The notes under the pieces were generated by a model. It was not told the origin of the DNA, searched no databases, and saw only the letters and a list, made by a program, of their open reading frames with translations. A stretch of DNA of 64,000 bases, taken from assembly GCA_949293165.1 (NCBI GenBank), contig CASFCW010000001.1, positions 23,979 through 87,978 of the forward strand, in the 5' to 3' direction. Positions within the stretch are counted from its first letter, which is position 1. The number at the start of each line of letters is the position of its first letter. Below, in pieces: positions 1 to 7,624 of this stretch. The translations under genes were made by a program, and so were the position numbers. Source of the stretch: an uncultured bacterium (GTDB lineage Bacteria > Bacillota > Clostridia > Oscillospirales > Oscillospiraceae).

Positions 1-1
1 C

Positions 2-67
2 ATTCTCTCCCCCATTGAGGCCTTGAACCTGCTGGCGGAGCTGAAACGAGACTTACAGGAGAGCTGA
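2..67 (+). CDS. mutS: DNA mismatch repair protein MutS, C-terminal end only
   Basis: Only the last 21 codons are in the window. They read ILSPIEALNLLAELKRDLQ and end in ES before a TGA. The segment SPIEALNLLxEL is the typical C-terminus of MutS, the mismatch-recognition ATPase. The stop lies two bases before the mutL start, which is the usual tightly coupled mutSL arrangement. The rest of the gene is upstream of the window. Confidence 0.85.
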   Translation: MLSPIEALNLLAELKRDLQES

Positions 68-69
68 CC

Positions 70-2004
70 ATGGCTATGATACAAGTTCTGGACCCCCATG
101 TGGCGGATCTGATCGCCGCCGGCGAGGTGGTGGAGCGGCCTGCCTCCGTGGCCAAGGAGCTGATGGAAAACGCCATTGACGCCGGGGCCAGTGCCGTCAC
201 CGTGGAGATTGCCCACGGGGGCATGACCTTCCTCCGGGTCACCGACGACGGAAAGGGCATCCCCGCCGGGGAGCTGAAAACCGCCTTCCTCCGCCACGCC
301 ACCAGCAAGCTGCGGACGGCCTATGACCTGGAGGCCATCGGCACCCTGGGCTTCCGGGGGGAGGCCCTGGCCGCCATCGCAGCGGTGTCCCGGGTGGAGG
401 TGATGAGCCGCACCGCCGACAGCCCCCTGGGCGCCTCCCTCTGTCTGGAGGGAGGGCAGCCGGGGGAGGTGGAGGAGGCCGGCTGCCCCCTGGGCACCAC
501 CATGGTGGTGCGGGACCTGTTTTTCAACACCCCCGCCCGGCTGAAATTCATGAAAAAAGACGCCGCGGAGGGCGCCTCCGTGTTTGCTGTGGTGCAGCGC
601 ACCGCCCTGTCCCACCCGGAGATTTCGGTAAAGTTTATCCGGGACGGGAAGCAGGAGCTGCTCACCCCCGGGGACGGCCAGCTGCAATCGGCGGTATACG
701 CCGTGCTGGGCCGGGATCTGGCCCTGGGCTTTGACCCGGTGTCCGGCTCCGGGGAGGACATCCAGGTCACCGGCTTTGTGTCCAAGCCCACCTGCTGCCG
801 GGCCAGCCGGAACTGGCAGTTCTTTTTCGTCAACGGCCGGCAGATCAAGTCCCGGCTGCTGATGGCCGCCCTGGAGGAGGCCTATGCCAACCAGAAAATG
901 GTGGGCAAATTCCCCGGATGCGTCCTGCACCTGTCCATGAAGGCCAGCGGCGTGGACGTGAACGTCCACCCCGCCAAGACTGAGGTGAAGTTCAGCCGGG
1001 AGCGGGAGGTCTTTCACGCCGTATACCACACCGTCCTTTCCGCCCTGGAGGGAGGGCGCACTCGCCCCGCGGCCGATTTGACCCGGGCGTCGGTGCCCGC
1101 CCAGCCCGTTCAGACGGCTCCCGCCGCCCCCCAGGCCGTCCGGATGCCGGTGTCCGACGCCGTCCGGCCCACCGTAGCAGCCCCCCGGGTGCCCCCCGTG
1201 CTCCACGCGGCCGCGGCCGTACCCCGTCCCGCTCCCTCCCCGTCCCGTTTTCCCCAGCCCGCCCAATGTGAAGGGAAGGAAAAACCCAGGGTGGAACGGC
1301 GGCCTTGCCCGGAGGCTGTGGACAAAAATGTGGATAATGTGGATAACCTACCAAATGCGGTGGATATTCCCGCCGCCCAGGCACAACCCACCCCTGAACC
1401 ACCGGACAGCCCGGTCCAGGAGGATCTGTCCCTGCCCCAGCAGCCCTGGCGGGTGGCGGGGGAGGTGCTGAACACCTACCTGATTGTGGAACAGGGGGAC
1501 AAGGTCATCCTCATCGACAAGCACGCCGCCCACGAGCGGATGAATTTCGACCGGATGAAGGCGGAGGGCTACGACCCCATGTCCCAAACCCTCCTTACCC
1601 CGGTGGTGTGCCACCTGCCCCCGGAGGAGCAGGCGGTCCTGCTGGCCAACCTGCCCCTGCTGGAGGAGTTTGGCTTTGCCGCGGAGGAATTTGGCGGCGG
1701 CTCCATCCTGGTGCGCCAGGCCCCCTTCGACGTGGCGGTGGGGGAGGTGGAGCCCACCCTGTCGGAAATCGCCCAAAAGCTGCTGTCCACCGGGCGGGCC
1801 GACCCCGCCGCCGCCCGGGATGAGCTGCTGCACACCATGGCCTGCAAGGCGGCTATCAAGGGCGGCTGGAAAACCAGCCCCCAGGAGCTGGAAAAGGTGG
1901 CCCAGGCTGTCCTGTCCGGGCAGGTGAAGTTCTGCCCCCACGGCCGCCCGGTGGCCATTGAGCTGACCCGGAGCCAGCTGGAAAAGCAGTTCAAACGGGC
2001 CTGA
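70..2004 (+). CDS. mutL: DNA mismatch repair endonuclease MutL
   Basis: This 644-residue protein couples mismatch recognition by MutS to strand incision. The N-terminal GHKL ATPase shows motif I (ELMENAIDAGA, about residues 30-40), DDGKGI (59-64) and GFRGEAL (94-100). A proline/alanine-rich linker (about residues 345-465) separates it from the C-terminal dimerisation and endonuclease domain. That domain carries DKHAAHERMNFD near residue 483, ACKAAIK and CPHGRP, the metal-site motifs of MutL proteins that nick DNA. The last acidic position of the DQHAxxExxxxE motif is Asp instead of Glu. The start follows the mutS stop directly. The linker DNA contains tandem DnaA boxes, reported as a finding. 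Confidence 0.97.
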   Translation: MAMIQVLDPHVADLIAAGEVVERPASVAKELMENAIDAGASAVTVEIAHGGMTFLRVTDDGKGIPAGELKTAFLRHATSKLRTAYDLEAIGTLGFRGEALAAIAAVSRVEVMSRTADSPLGASLCLEGGQPGEVEEAGCPLGTTMVVRDLFFNTPARLKFMKKDAAEGASVFAVVQRTALSHPEISVKFIRDGKQELLTPGDGQLQSAVYAVLGRDLALGFDPVSGSGEDIQVTGFVSKPTCCRASRNWQFFFVNGRQIKSRLLMAALEEAYANQKMVGKFPGCVLHLSMKASGVDVNVHPAKTEVKFSREREVFHAVYHTVLSALEGGRTRPAADLTRASVPAQPVQTAPAAPQAVRMPVSDAVRPTVAAPRVPPVLHAAAAVPRPAPSPSRFPQPAQCEGKEKPRVERRPCPEAVDKNVDNVDNLPNAVDIPAAQAQPTPEPPDSPVQEDLSLPQQPWRVAGEVLNTYLIVEQGDKVILIDKHAAHERMNFDRMKAEGYDPMSQTLLTPVVCHLPPEEQAVLLANLPLLEEFGFAAEEFGGGSILVRQAPFDVAVGEVEPTLSEIAQKLLSTGRADPAAARDELLHTMACKAAIKGGWKTSPQELEKVAQAVLSGQVKFCPHGRPVAIELTRSQLEKQFKRA

Positions 2005-2031
2005 CCCGCCCCCCGGAGGAGGTGCCTTGAT

Positions 2032-2712
2032 ATGACCTGGAACGAAAACCTGTACCGCTACTGGAAGGCCCATGGCGGCACTCTGTTCGCCCTGTTGGAG
2101 CAGACCTGGGACGGGACGCTGGTGCTGGAGGGCGGCAAGGGCCCCCTGCTCATCCGCACGGAGGCGGTGGGGCCCAGCCGGTACGAGCTGGATTACTACA
2201 TCACCGTCACCGCCCAGGTCACCCTGGAACGGCCCTACGCTCTGCATATCCGGCCTGCCAGCCTGATGTGGGCCGGGGTTCACCAGGTGCTGGACGGCGT
2301 GATGGATCTGGGCCGGTCCACCATCCTGTACCAGGACCCCCGTGCCCCAAAGGCCCTGAAAAAGCGGCGCATCACCACCAGCGAGCCTCCCTTTACCAAG
2401 TGGGTGCTGCAAAGCGCCCCCTTCGTAGAGCTGCTGGCCCAGCAGAAGGACTGGGCGGTCAGGATCGGCGCCTCCGCCGCCGAGGAACGGCTTCACGCCG
2501 TCACCGCCTACGCCAAATCGGATTCCTTTTCCCTGATGCCTGAGGTGTTCTCCATGGACAGCCCGGAGGCGGTCCAGGCAGAGGACCCGGAGCTGGCCGG
2601 CCTGCGGATGCCCAGCTTCGACGAGACCCTGACCCAGCTGATCCGGCTGGCGGAGGAGGCCGCGGCCGCCGTTACCGCCTGGCCCATGCCCATTCTCCCC
2701 CCAGGGGAGTAA
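2032..2712 (+). CDS. conserved hypothetical protein between mutL and miaA
   Basis: A 226-residue soluble protein that I do not recognise. It begins MTWNENLYRYWKAHGG and has no signal peptide, membrane segment or obvious catalytic motif. The N-terminal half alternates short hydrophobic strands (LFALLEQTWDGTLVLEGG, ELDYYITVTAQVTLE), which suggests a beta-rich fold. The C-terminus is acidic and helical. A strong ribosome site (GGAGGAGG) lies upstream, 27 bases separate it from mutL and 21 from miaA, so it is very probably cotranscribed with both. Real coding is supported by GC-rich third positions and the lack of competing frames with ribosome sites. No function is assigned. Confidence 0.8.
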   Translation: MTWNENLYRYWKAHGGTLFALLEQTWDGTLVLEGGKGPLLIRTEAVGPSRYELDYYITVTAQVTLERPYALHIRPASLMWAGVHQVLDGVMDLGRSTILYQDPRAPKALKKRRITTSEPPFTKWVLQSAPFVELLAQQKDWAVRIGASAAEERLHAVTAYAKSDSFSLMPEVFSMDSPEAVQAEDPELAGLRMPSFDETLTQLIRLAEEAAAAVTAWPMPILPPGE

Positions 2713-2733
2713 CCCAGACAAGGAGGTGGCCCC

Positions 2734-3678
2734 TTGGCCCCTAAACTCATCGCCCTGGTGGGCCCCACCGCCTCGGGCAAAACCCGGATGGCCGTGGAGC
2801 TGGCCCAGCTGCTCAACGGGGAGGTGGTGTCCGCCGACTCCATGCAGATCTACCGCCGCATGGATATCGGCACCGCCAAGCCCACCCGGGAGGAGATGGC
2901 CGGCATTCCCCACCACATGATCGACGTGGCCGACCCGGAGGAGGACTTCTCCGTGGCCCGGTATGTGGACATGGCCTCCGCCTGCGTGGACGGCATCCTG
3001 GCCCGGGGGAAGCTGCCCATTGTGGCCGGGGGCACCGGGCTGTATATCGACTCTCTCCTCTCCGGCCGCACCTTCGCCCCCTTCCAGCCGGAAAGCGGCC
3101 TGCGCCAGGCCCTGGAGGAGGAGCTGGCCCGGGACGGGGGGGAGGCCATGCTGGCCCGGCTGGCCCAGGCAGACCCGGACAGCGCCGCCCGTCTCCACCC
3201 CAACGACCACAAGCGGATCATCCGGGCCCTGGAAATTTACCGCTCCACAGGCAAAACCATCACCCAGCACAACCTGGAAACCCAGGCCATCCCGCCCCGG
3301 TACCAGGCGGTGACCATCGGCCTGGCCTTCGCCCAGCGGCAGCACATGTGGAACCGCATCGACCGCCGGGTGGACGAGATGACGGCCGCCGGCCTGGAGG
3401 GGGAGGTACGGGCCCTGCTGGCCTCCGGCCTGTCCCCCCGGTGCACCGCCATGCAGGCCATCGGCTACAAGGAGTTTACCCGGGCCGTGGAGGGGCTGGA
3501 CAGCTGGGACAGCGCCGTGGAGACGGTGAAGCTCCGCTCCCGGCAGTACGCCAAGCGCCAGCTCACCTGGTTCCGCCGCAATCCGGAAACGCACTGGCTG
3601 TTCTGGGAAGAAATACCAGATTTTGGATTTGCTCGACAGGCTGCGGCAGAAATCGCACAACGGTTTGGGGTAGGATAA
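2734..3678 (+). CDS. miaA: tRNA dimethylallyltransferase MiaA
   Basis: MiaA transfers a dimethylallyl group to N6 of A37 in tRNAs that read codons starting with U. The 314-residue protein has the P-loop GPTASGKT (residues 9-16) and the family block DSMQIYRRMDIGTAKP, followed by GGTGLYI, the normal layout. The start is a TTG placed 5-7 bases after AGGAGGTGG; no ATG fits the ribosome site as well. It precedes hfq by about 50 bases, the classical miaA-hfq order found in many bacteria. Confidence 0.96.
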   Translation: MAPKLIALVGPTASGKTRMAVELAQLLNGEVVSADSMQIYRRMDIGTAKPTREEMAGIPHHMIDVADPEEDFSVARYVDMASACVDGILARGKLPIVAGGTGLYIDSLLSGRTFAPFQPESGLRQALEEELARDGGEAMLARLAQADPDSAARLHPNDHKRIIRALEIYRSTGKTITQHNLETQAIPPRYQAVTIGLAFAQRQHMWNRIDRRVDEMTAAGLEGEVRALLASGLSPRCTAMQAIGYKEFTRAVEGLDSWDSAVETVKLRSRQYAKRQLTWFRRNPETHWLFWEEIPDFGFARQAAAEIAQRFGVG

Positions 3679-3680
3679 AA

Positions 3681-3722
3681 GCACTCTGTACAGGCCTTCT
3701 GTACGAATAGAAAAAGGAGTGC
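3681..3722 (+). promoter_or_regulatory. possible ribosome-site-occluding hairpins in the hfq leader
   Basis: Between miaA and hfq there is a perfect small hairpin, GTACAG (3688-3693) with CTGTAC (3699-3704). It is enclosed by a longer-range pairing of GCACTC (3681-3686) with GAGTGC (3717-3722). The right arm overlaps the hfq ribosome site AAAGGAG. Folding would therefore hide the translation start. This is seen by eye only; no folding energy was calculated. Confidence 0.4.
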
Positions 3723-3729
3723 GTACATC

Positions 3730-3981
3730 ATGCAGAAAACCAACAATCTTCAGGACATTTTCCTCACCCAGGTTCGCCGGGACCGCCGCATGGTCACCAT
3801 GTTTTTGATGAATGGATTCCAGATGCGGGGCTATGTCACCGGCTTCGACGCCTTCACCGTGGTGCTGTCCAGCGACGGGAAGCAGCAGATCGTTTACAAG
3901 CACGCAATATCCACCATTGTACCGGAGCGCCCGGTGCCCCTTTGCCAGCCCAGCCTGGAGGAGGACGACCCGCGCCTATAA
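3730..3981 (+). CDS. hfq: RNA chaperone Hfq
   Basis: Hfq is a hexameric Sm-like ring that binds small RNAs and U- or A-rich mRNA segments. The 83-residue protein has the Sm1 part ([19 protein letters not shown], about residues 21-39) and the Sm2 signature YKHAIS (about residues 55-60) with QQIV before it. The short acidic tail EEDDPRL replaces the long tail of enterobacterial Hfq, as is usual in Firmicutes. A strong AAAAAGGAG ribosome site lies upstream. Potential self-occluding leader hairpins are noted separately. It sits directly after miaA, as in many genomes. Confidence 0.95.
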   Translation: MQKTNNLQDIFLTQVRRDRRMVTMFLMNGFQMRGYVTGFDAFTVVLSSDGKQQIVYKHAISTIVPERPVPLCQPSLEEDDPRL

Positions 3982-3998
3982 CAGAAAGAGAGTGAACC

Positions 3999-5267
3999 AT
4001 GAAATCGGGAAAGCCGCTGATTACCTTCGTGATGGCCATGCTGGCGGTCAGCCTGCTGTGCTATCTGGGCTACTACGCCTGGACCACCTTCCGAGACCCC
4101 TTTACCACCACCTACGCCTACACCTACCAGCTCAATGACAGCGTGGAGGTGGAGGGGCTGGTGGTACGCAGCGAGTACCTGCTGCCCAGCCGCCAGGGTA
4201 TTGTGGATGTGACCCGGGGGGAGGGGGAGCAGGTGGGCGTGGGCCAGACGGTGGCCCTGGTCTACCAGGATGACCAGGCCCGCCTGGCCCAGCAGGAGCA
4301 GGACAGCCTGCGCACCGAGATTATCCAGCTGCAGTACGCCATCGGCCAGGAGGGGGACGTGGCCTCCGCCGCCAAGGTGGACGACGACATCCTCTCCGGC
4401 CTGATCCAGCTGCGTGGGGACTGCGGCGTGGGGCAGTACGGGGATCTGGAGGATCAGGTGCTGCAGGTGAAAAGCAGCGTGCTGCGGCGGGAATATGCCT
4501 ACGGCACGGAGCTGACGGCGGACGACCTGGCCCTGCGGCTGAGTGAGCTGCGCCAGCGGTATACCGCCCTGCAAAACCAGACCTACGCCACCGTCAGCCA
4601 GATCACCACGCCGGTGTCCGGCACCTTCTCCAGCCAGACAGACGGGTACGAGACCCTGGTATCCCCCGAGACCGTGGTTCAGCTCACCCCCACCGCCCTG
4701 GAAAGCCTGCTCAAGCAGGCCCCCACCGCCGACCAGGGGGCCGCCGGCAAGATCATCACCGGTAACGTGTGGTACTTCGCCGCCGTCATGACGGCGGAGC
4801 AGGCTAAACGCCTGGAGGACCAAACCAGCATCACCATCCGCTTTGCCAGCGATTTTGTGGAAAACATTCCCGCCACCCTGTACCACATCGGGGCCGAGGA
4901 GAACGGGAAGGTAGTGGTGGTGGTGTCCACCAACCGCTGCCTGGAGGATACCACCCTGCTGCGCCTCCAGTCCGCCCAGCTGATTTTCGACACCCAAACC
5001 GGCATCCGGGTGCCCAAGGCCGCCCTGCGCATGGTGACCCGGGAATCCACCGACGAGGAGACCGGCCAGGTGACCCAGACCAGCCAGTCCGGCGTCTATG
5101 TGATTACGGCGGGAAAGGCGGAGTTCAAGGCGGTGGAAATCCTGGGGGAGGGGGAGGATTTTTATGTGGTTCGCTCCCTGAACCAGGAGAAGAAGGCCCT
5201 GCGCGCCGGGGACGAGGTCATCATTCAGGCCACCGATTTGTACGACGGGAAGCTGCTGGAGTATTGA
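3999..5267 (+). CDS. HlyD-family membrane-anchored adaptor-like protein
   Basis: The 422-residue protein has one N-terminal membrane segment (about residues 8-28, TFVMAMLAVSLLCYLGYYAW) and an outside domain. A biotinyl-lipoyl-like half motif follows (GIVDVTRGEGEQVGVGQTVA, about residues 67-86), then a helical stretch rich in Q, E and R, and a beta-rich C-terminal part with RVPKAALR. This layout matches periplasmic-adaptor-like HlyD proteins of Gram-positive bacteria. No exporter gene is adjacent. It lies between hfq and the ylmE-sepF-divIVA division cluster, so a role at the envelope or septum is possible but unproven. Confidence 0.75.
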   Translation: MKSGKPLITFVMAMLAVSLLCYLGYYAWTTFRDPFTTTYAYTYQLNDSVEVEGLVVRSEYLLPSRQGIVDVTRGEGEQVGVGQTVALVYQDDQARLAQQEQDSLRTEIIQLQYAIGQEGDVASAAKVDDDILSGLIQLRGDCGVGQYGDLEDQVLQVKSSVLRREYAYGTELTADDLALRLSELRQRYTALQNQTYATVSQITTPVSGTFSSQTDGYETLVSPETVVQLTPTALESLLKQAPTADQGAAGKIITGNVWYFAAVMTAEQAKRLEDQTSITIRFASDFVENIPATLYHIGAEENGKVVVVVSTNRCLEDTTLLRLQSAQLIFDTQTGIRVPKAALRMVTRESTDEETGQVTQTSQSGVYVITAGKAEFKAVEILGEGEDFYVVRSLNQEKKALRAGDEVIIQATDLYDGKLLEY

Positions 5268-5294
5268 CAGATAGAAAGAAAGAGGGAAGCGTGT

Positions 5295-6020
5295 ATGTCC
5301 ATTCAGGAGCATGTCAGCCAGGTACAGGCAGCCATCGCCGCGGCCGCAGCCGCGGCGGGGCGAGATCCCGGGGAGATCACCCTGTGCGCCGCCACCAAGG
5401 TGCAGAGCGATGACGCCATCCGCGCCGCCATCGCCGCCGGGGTCAAGGTATGCGGAGAAAACCGGGTGCAGGAGCTGCTGGCCCATCTGGAGGGGGACGC
5501 CTACCGGGGCGCCCAGGTACACTTTATCGGCCACCTGCAAACCAACAAGGTCAAGCAGGTGGTGGGCAGGGTGGCCCTGATCCATTCCGTGGACTCCCAG
5601 CGGCTGCTCCAGGCCATTGACACCCAGGCGGAAAAGCTGGGCATCTGCCAGGACATCCTCCTGGAGGTGAACATCGCCGGGGAGGAGAGCAAGGGGGGCT
5701 GCACCCCCCAGCAGGCATGGGAGCTGGCGGCTCAGGCCGGCGCGTGTTCCCATGTGCGGCTGCGGGGCCTGATGGCAATTCCCCCCGCGGCCCAGTATCC
5801 CGGGGAAAATCGCCGGTTTTTTCAGGAAATGCACCAGCTTTATGTTGACATAAAGGGGAAGTTGGGAGATAATCAGAGTAGTATAGACTGCCTGTCTATG
5901 GGGATGAGCGGCGATTTTGCCGACGCCATCGCCGAAGGCGCCACCCTGGTTCGGGTGGGCACCGCTCTCTTCGGCCCGCGGCCTCCCATGGGACACAGTT
6001 CCGCAGCCGGAGCTCTGTGA
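5295..6020 (+). CDS. ylmE: PLP homeostasis protein, YggS/YlmE family
   Basis: A 241-residue protein of the YggS/PLPBP family, which binds pyridoxal phosphate and buffers its level but has no known catalytic reaction. The PLP lysine is in CAATKVQ (K35). Further family motifs are GENRVQE, HFIGHLQTNK, LLEVNIAGEESKGG, LRGLMAIP, SMGMSGDF and VRVGTALFG. Length is normal. In Firmicutes ylmE stands upstream of sepF and divIVA in the ylm division operon, the same order seen here. The sepF start is 30 bases after the stop. Confidence 0.95.
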   Translation: MSIQEHVSQVQAAIAAAAAAAGRDPGEITLCAATKVQSDDAIRAAIAAGVKVCGENRVQELLAHLEGDAYRGAQVHFIGHLQTNKVKQVVGRVALIHSVDSQRLLQAIDTQAEKLGICQDILLEVNIAGEESKGGCTPQQAWELAAQAGACSHVRLRGLMAIPPAAQYPGENRRFFQEMHQLYVDIKGKLGDNQSSIDCLSMGMSGDFADAIAEGATLVRVGTALFGPRPPMGHSSAAGAL

Positions 6021-6049
6021 AGCTCCCCTTGGAGAAAAGAGGTATTACG

Positions 6050-6532
6050 ATGGGTATTTTTGACGAGTTCAAGCGGCTGGCCCGCCCCTACGAGGACGAA
6101 GAGGACGACGCCTTTGACGACGAGTATGACGACGCCCCCCGCGTCCCCGAGCGCCGGGAGCGCAGCACCCGCAGCAGCAGCGATATTCCCTACAGCAGCC
6201 CCGCTTCGGACGACGGGGACAATCGCCGCAACAAGGTGGTCAATATCCGCGCGGCCACTCAGCTCCAGGTGGTGCTGGTCAAGCCGGAGCGGTTTGAAAA
6301 TGCCAGCGAGATTGCCGACCATTTGAGAGAAAAGCGCACCGTGGTGCTCAATCTGGAGTCCGCCAATAAGGAAATTGCCCGCCGCCTGCTGGACTTCCTG
6401 TCCGGCGTGGCCTACGCCAACGAGGGCAAGATCAAGAAGGTGGCCATCTCCACCTACATCATCACCCCCTACAACGTAGACATTCTGGGTGAGCTCATCG
6501 ACGAGCTGGAAAACAACGGCCTGTATTTCTGA
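6050..6532 (+). CDS. sepF: cell division protein SepF
   Basis: SepF bundles FtsZ filaments and ties the Z-ring to the membrane. I choose the ATG that gives MGIFDEFKRLARPYEDEED, because the first residues form the expected amphipathic membrane helix and the ribosome site GAAAAGAGGT lies just before it; an in-frame ATG 11 codons upstream would spoil that helix. The acidic Ser/Arg linker is followed by the SepF core (about residues 70-160) with VVLVKPERFENA, KRTVVLNLE, ARRLLDFLSGVAYA and the C-terminal IDELENNGLYF. The protein has 160 residues, a usual size. Confidence 0.93.
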   Translation: MGIFDEFKRLARPYEDEEDDAFDDEYDDAPRVPERRERSTRSSSDIPYSSPASDDGDNRRNKVVNIRAATQLQVVLVKPERFENASEIADHLREKRTVVLNLESANKEIARRLLDFLSGVAYANEGKIKKVAISTYIITPYNVDILGELIDELENNGLYF

Positions 6533-6656
6533 CAGCCGTCGCCCCCGCCCCAGGGGGCATATGGCCGCTCTGGCGGACGGCCCCGGCGCTTTGCCCCCCT
6601 CTGACGGGCGGGGCGGCCGCCGGCAAAAAAAGTGAGAGATTGAGGAGGTAACCACT

Positions 6657-7403
6657 ATGCTCACACCCCAGGAGGTTTCTCAGTGCGCGTTTCCCAAGGC
6701 GTCCTTCGGCGGCTATAATATGGCCCACGTGGACGAATTTCTGGACGCGCTGACTGGGGATTACACCACCCTCTACAACGAAAACGCGGTGCTCAAGAGC
6801 AAGATGAAGGTCCTGGTGGACAAGGTGGAGGAATACCGGGCCACCGAGGAGGCCATGCGGAAGGCCCTGATGACCGCCCAGCGCCTGGCCGACGACCTGG
6901 TGAAGGAGGCCGAGGAGAAGCGGGCCCAGATCCTGGCCGACGCCCAGGCGGAGGCCCAGGCCCAGATTGAATCCCTCCGCCAGGAGGTCGCCCTGGAGGA
7001 GGGGCGGCTGGCCGCCGCCCAGGAGAACACCGCCTCCTTTGTGGAGAAGGTGCGGGCCCTTTACGCCCAGTCCCAGGCCTTCCTGGACAACCTGGGCCAG
7101 CTGGTCCCCCAGCTTCCCGGCCCCAGCGCCCAGGAGCAGCAGGTGGAGCAGGCCGCCTCCGACATTGACGACAGCGTCCAGCGCCTGGTGGCCCAAGCTA
7201 TGGCCGACGCCGCGGCGGAGAACCAGCGGGCCCAGCAGCAGGAGCAGCAGGCGCAGCAGGATCTGTCTGAGACCACCCTCTTTACCCCGCCCAAGGCGGA
7301 GGAGGAGACGCCCCCCCGGGACGAGGAGCTGGACGAGTTGGAGCGCACCACCAAGATTGATTTCTCCAACCTTCAGTTCGGCCGGGATTACGAGATTAAA
7401 TAA
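6657..7403 (+). CDS. divIVA: DivIVA domain cell-division/polarity protein
   Basis: The 248-residue protein starts with the DivIVA N-terminal motif (MLTPQEVSQCAFPKAS then FGGYNMAHVDEFLD), which binds curved membranes at septa and poles. A long coiled coil follows (about residues 30-115, rich in A, E, K, Q), then a second helical segment and an acidic tail ending in FGRDYEIK. It is the last gene of the ylmE-sepF-divIVA group. The 124-base gap after sepF carries the ribosome site GAGGAGG. A strong terminator follows the stop. Confidence 0.92.
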   Translation: MLTPQEVSQCAFPKASFGGYNMAHVDEFLDALTGDYTTLYNENAVLKSKMKVLVDKVEEYRATEEAMRKALMTAQRLADDLVKEAEEKRAQILADAQAEAQAQIESLRQEVALEEGRLAAAQENTASFVEKVRALYAQSQAFLDNLGQLVPQLPGPSAQEQQVEQAASDIDDSVQRLVAQAMADAAAENQRAQQQEQQAQQDLSETTLFTPPKAEEETPPRDEELDELERTTKIDFSNLQFGRDYEIK

Positions 7404-7408
7404 CCGCC

Positions 7409-7446
7409 TTCCCGCTCCCCGTTTTTCGGCGGAGCGGGAATTTTAT
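7409..7446 (+). terminator. Rho-independent terminator after divIVA
   Basis: A ten-base perfect stem TTCCCGCTCC (7409-7418) with GGAGCGGGAA (7431-7440) is followed by TTTTA. It ends the division-gene transcript before the cell-wall locus. Confidence 0.9.
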
Positions 7447-7541
7447 GGGCCTTCCCCCGGCCCAAGGGTATAAGCCCCCGCCGATACCGGTAAACTTTGG
7501 GTTGTGCCGTCCCCTTTTCCCCGGGATTTTCCTCCCCTCCA

Positions 7542-7570
7542 TTGCCTTTTCCTGGGGAAAGTGCTACAAT
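7542..7570 (+). promoter_or_regulatory. sigma-A type promoter of the D-Asp/MurE-like locus
   Basis: TTGCCT (7542-7547) and TACAAT (7565-7570) are separated by 17 bases. It lies just after the divIVA terminator and about 55 bases before the first gene, so the locus starts its own transcript. Confidence 0.75.
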
Positions 7571-7624
7571 GTTCACTACGGATGGACAATCCCATCCCAC
7601 TGGACAGAAGGGAGCTTATCTATC

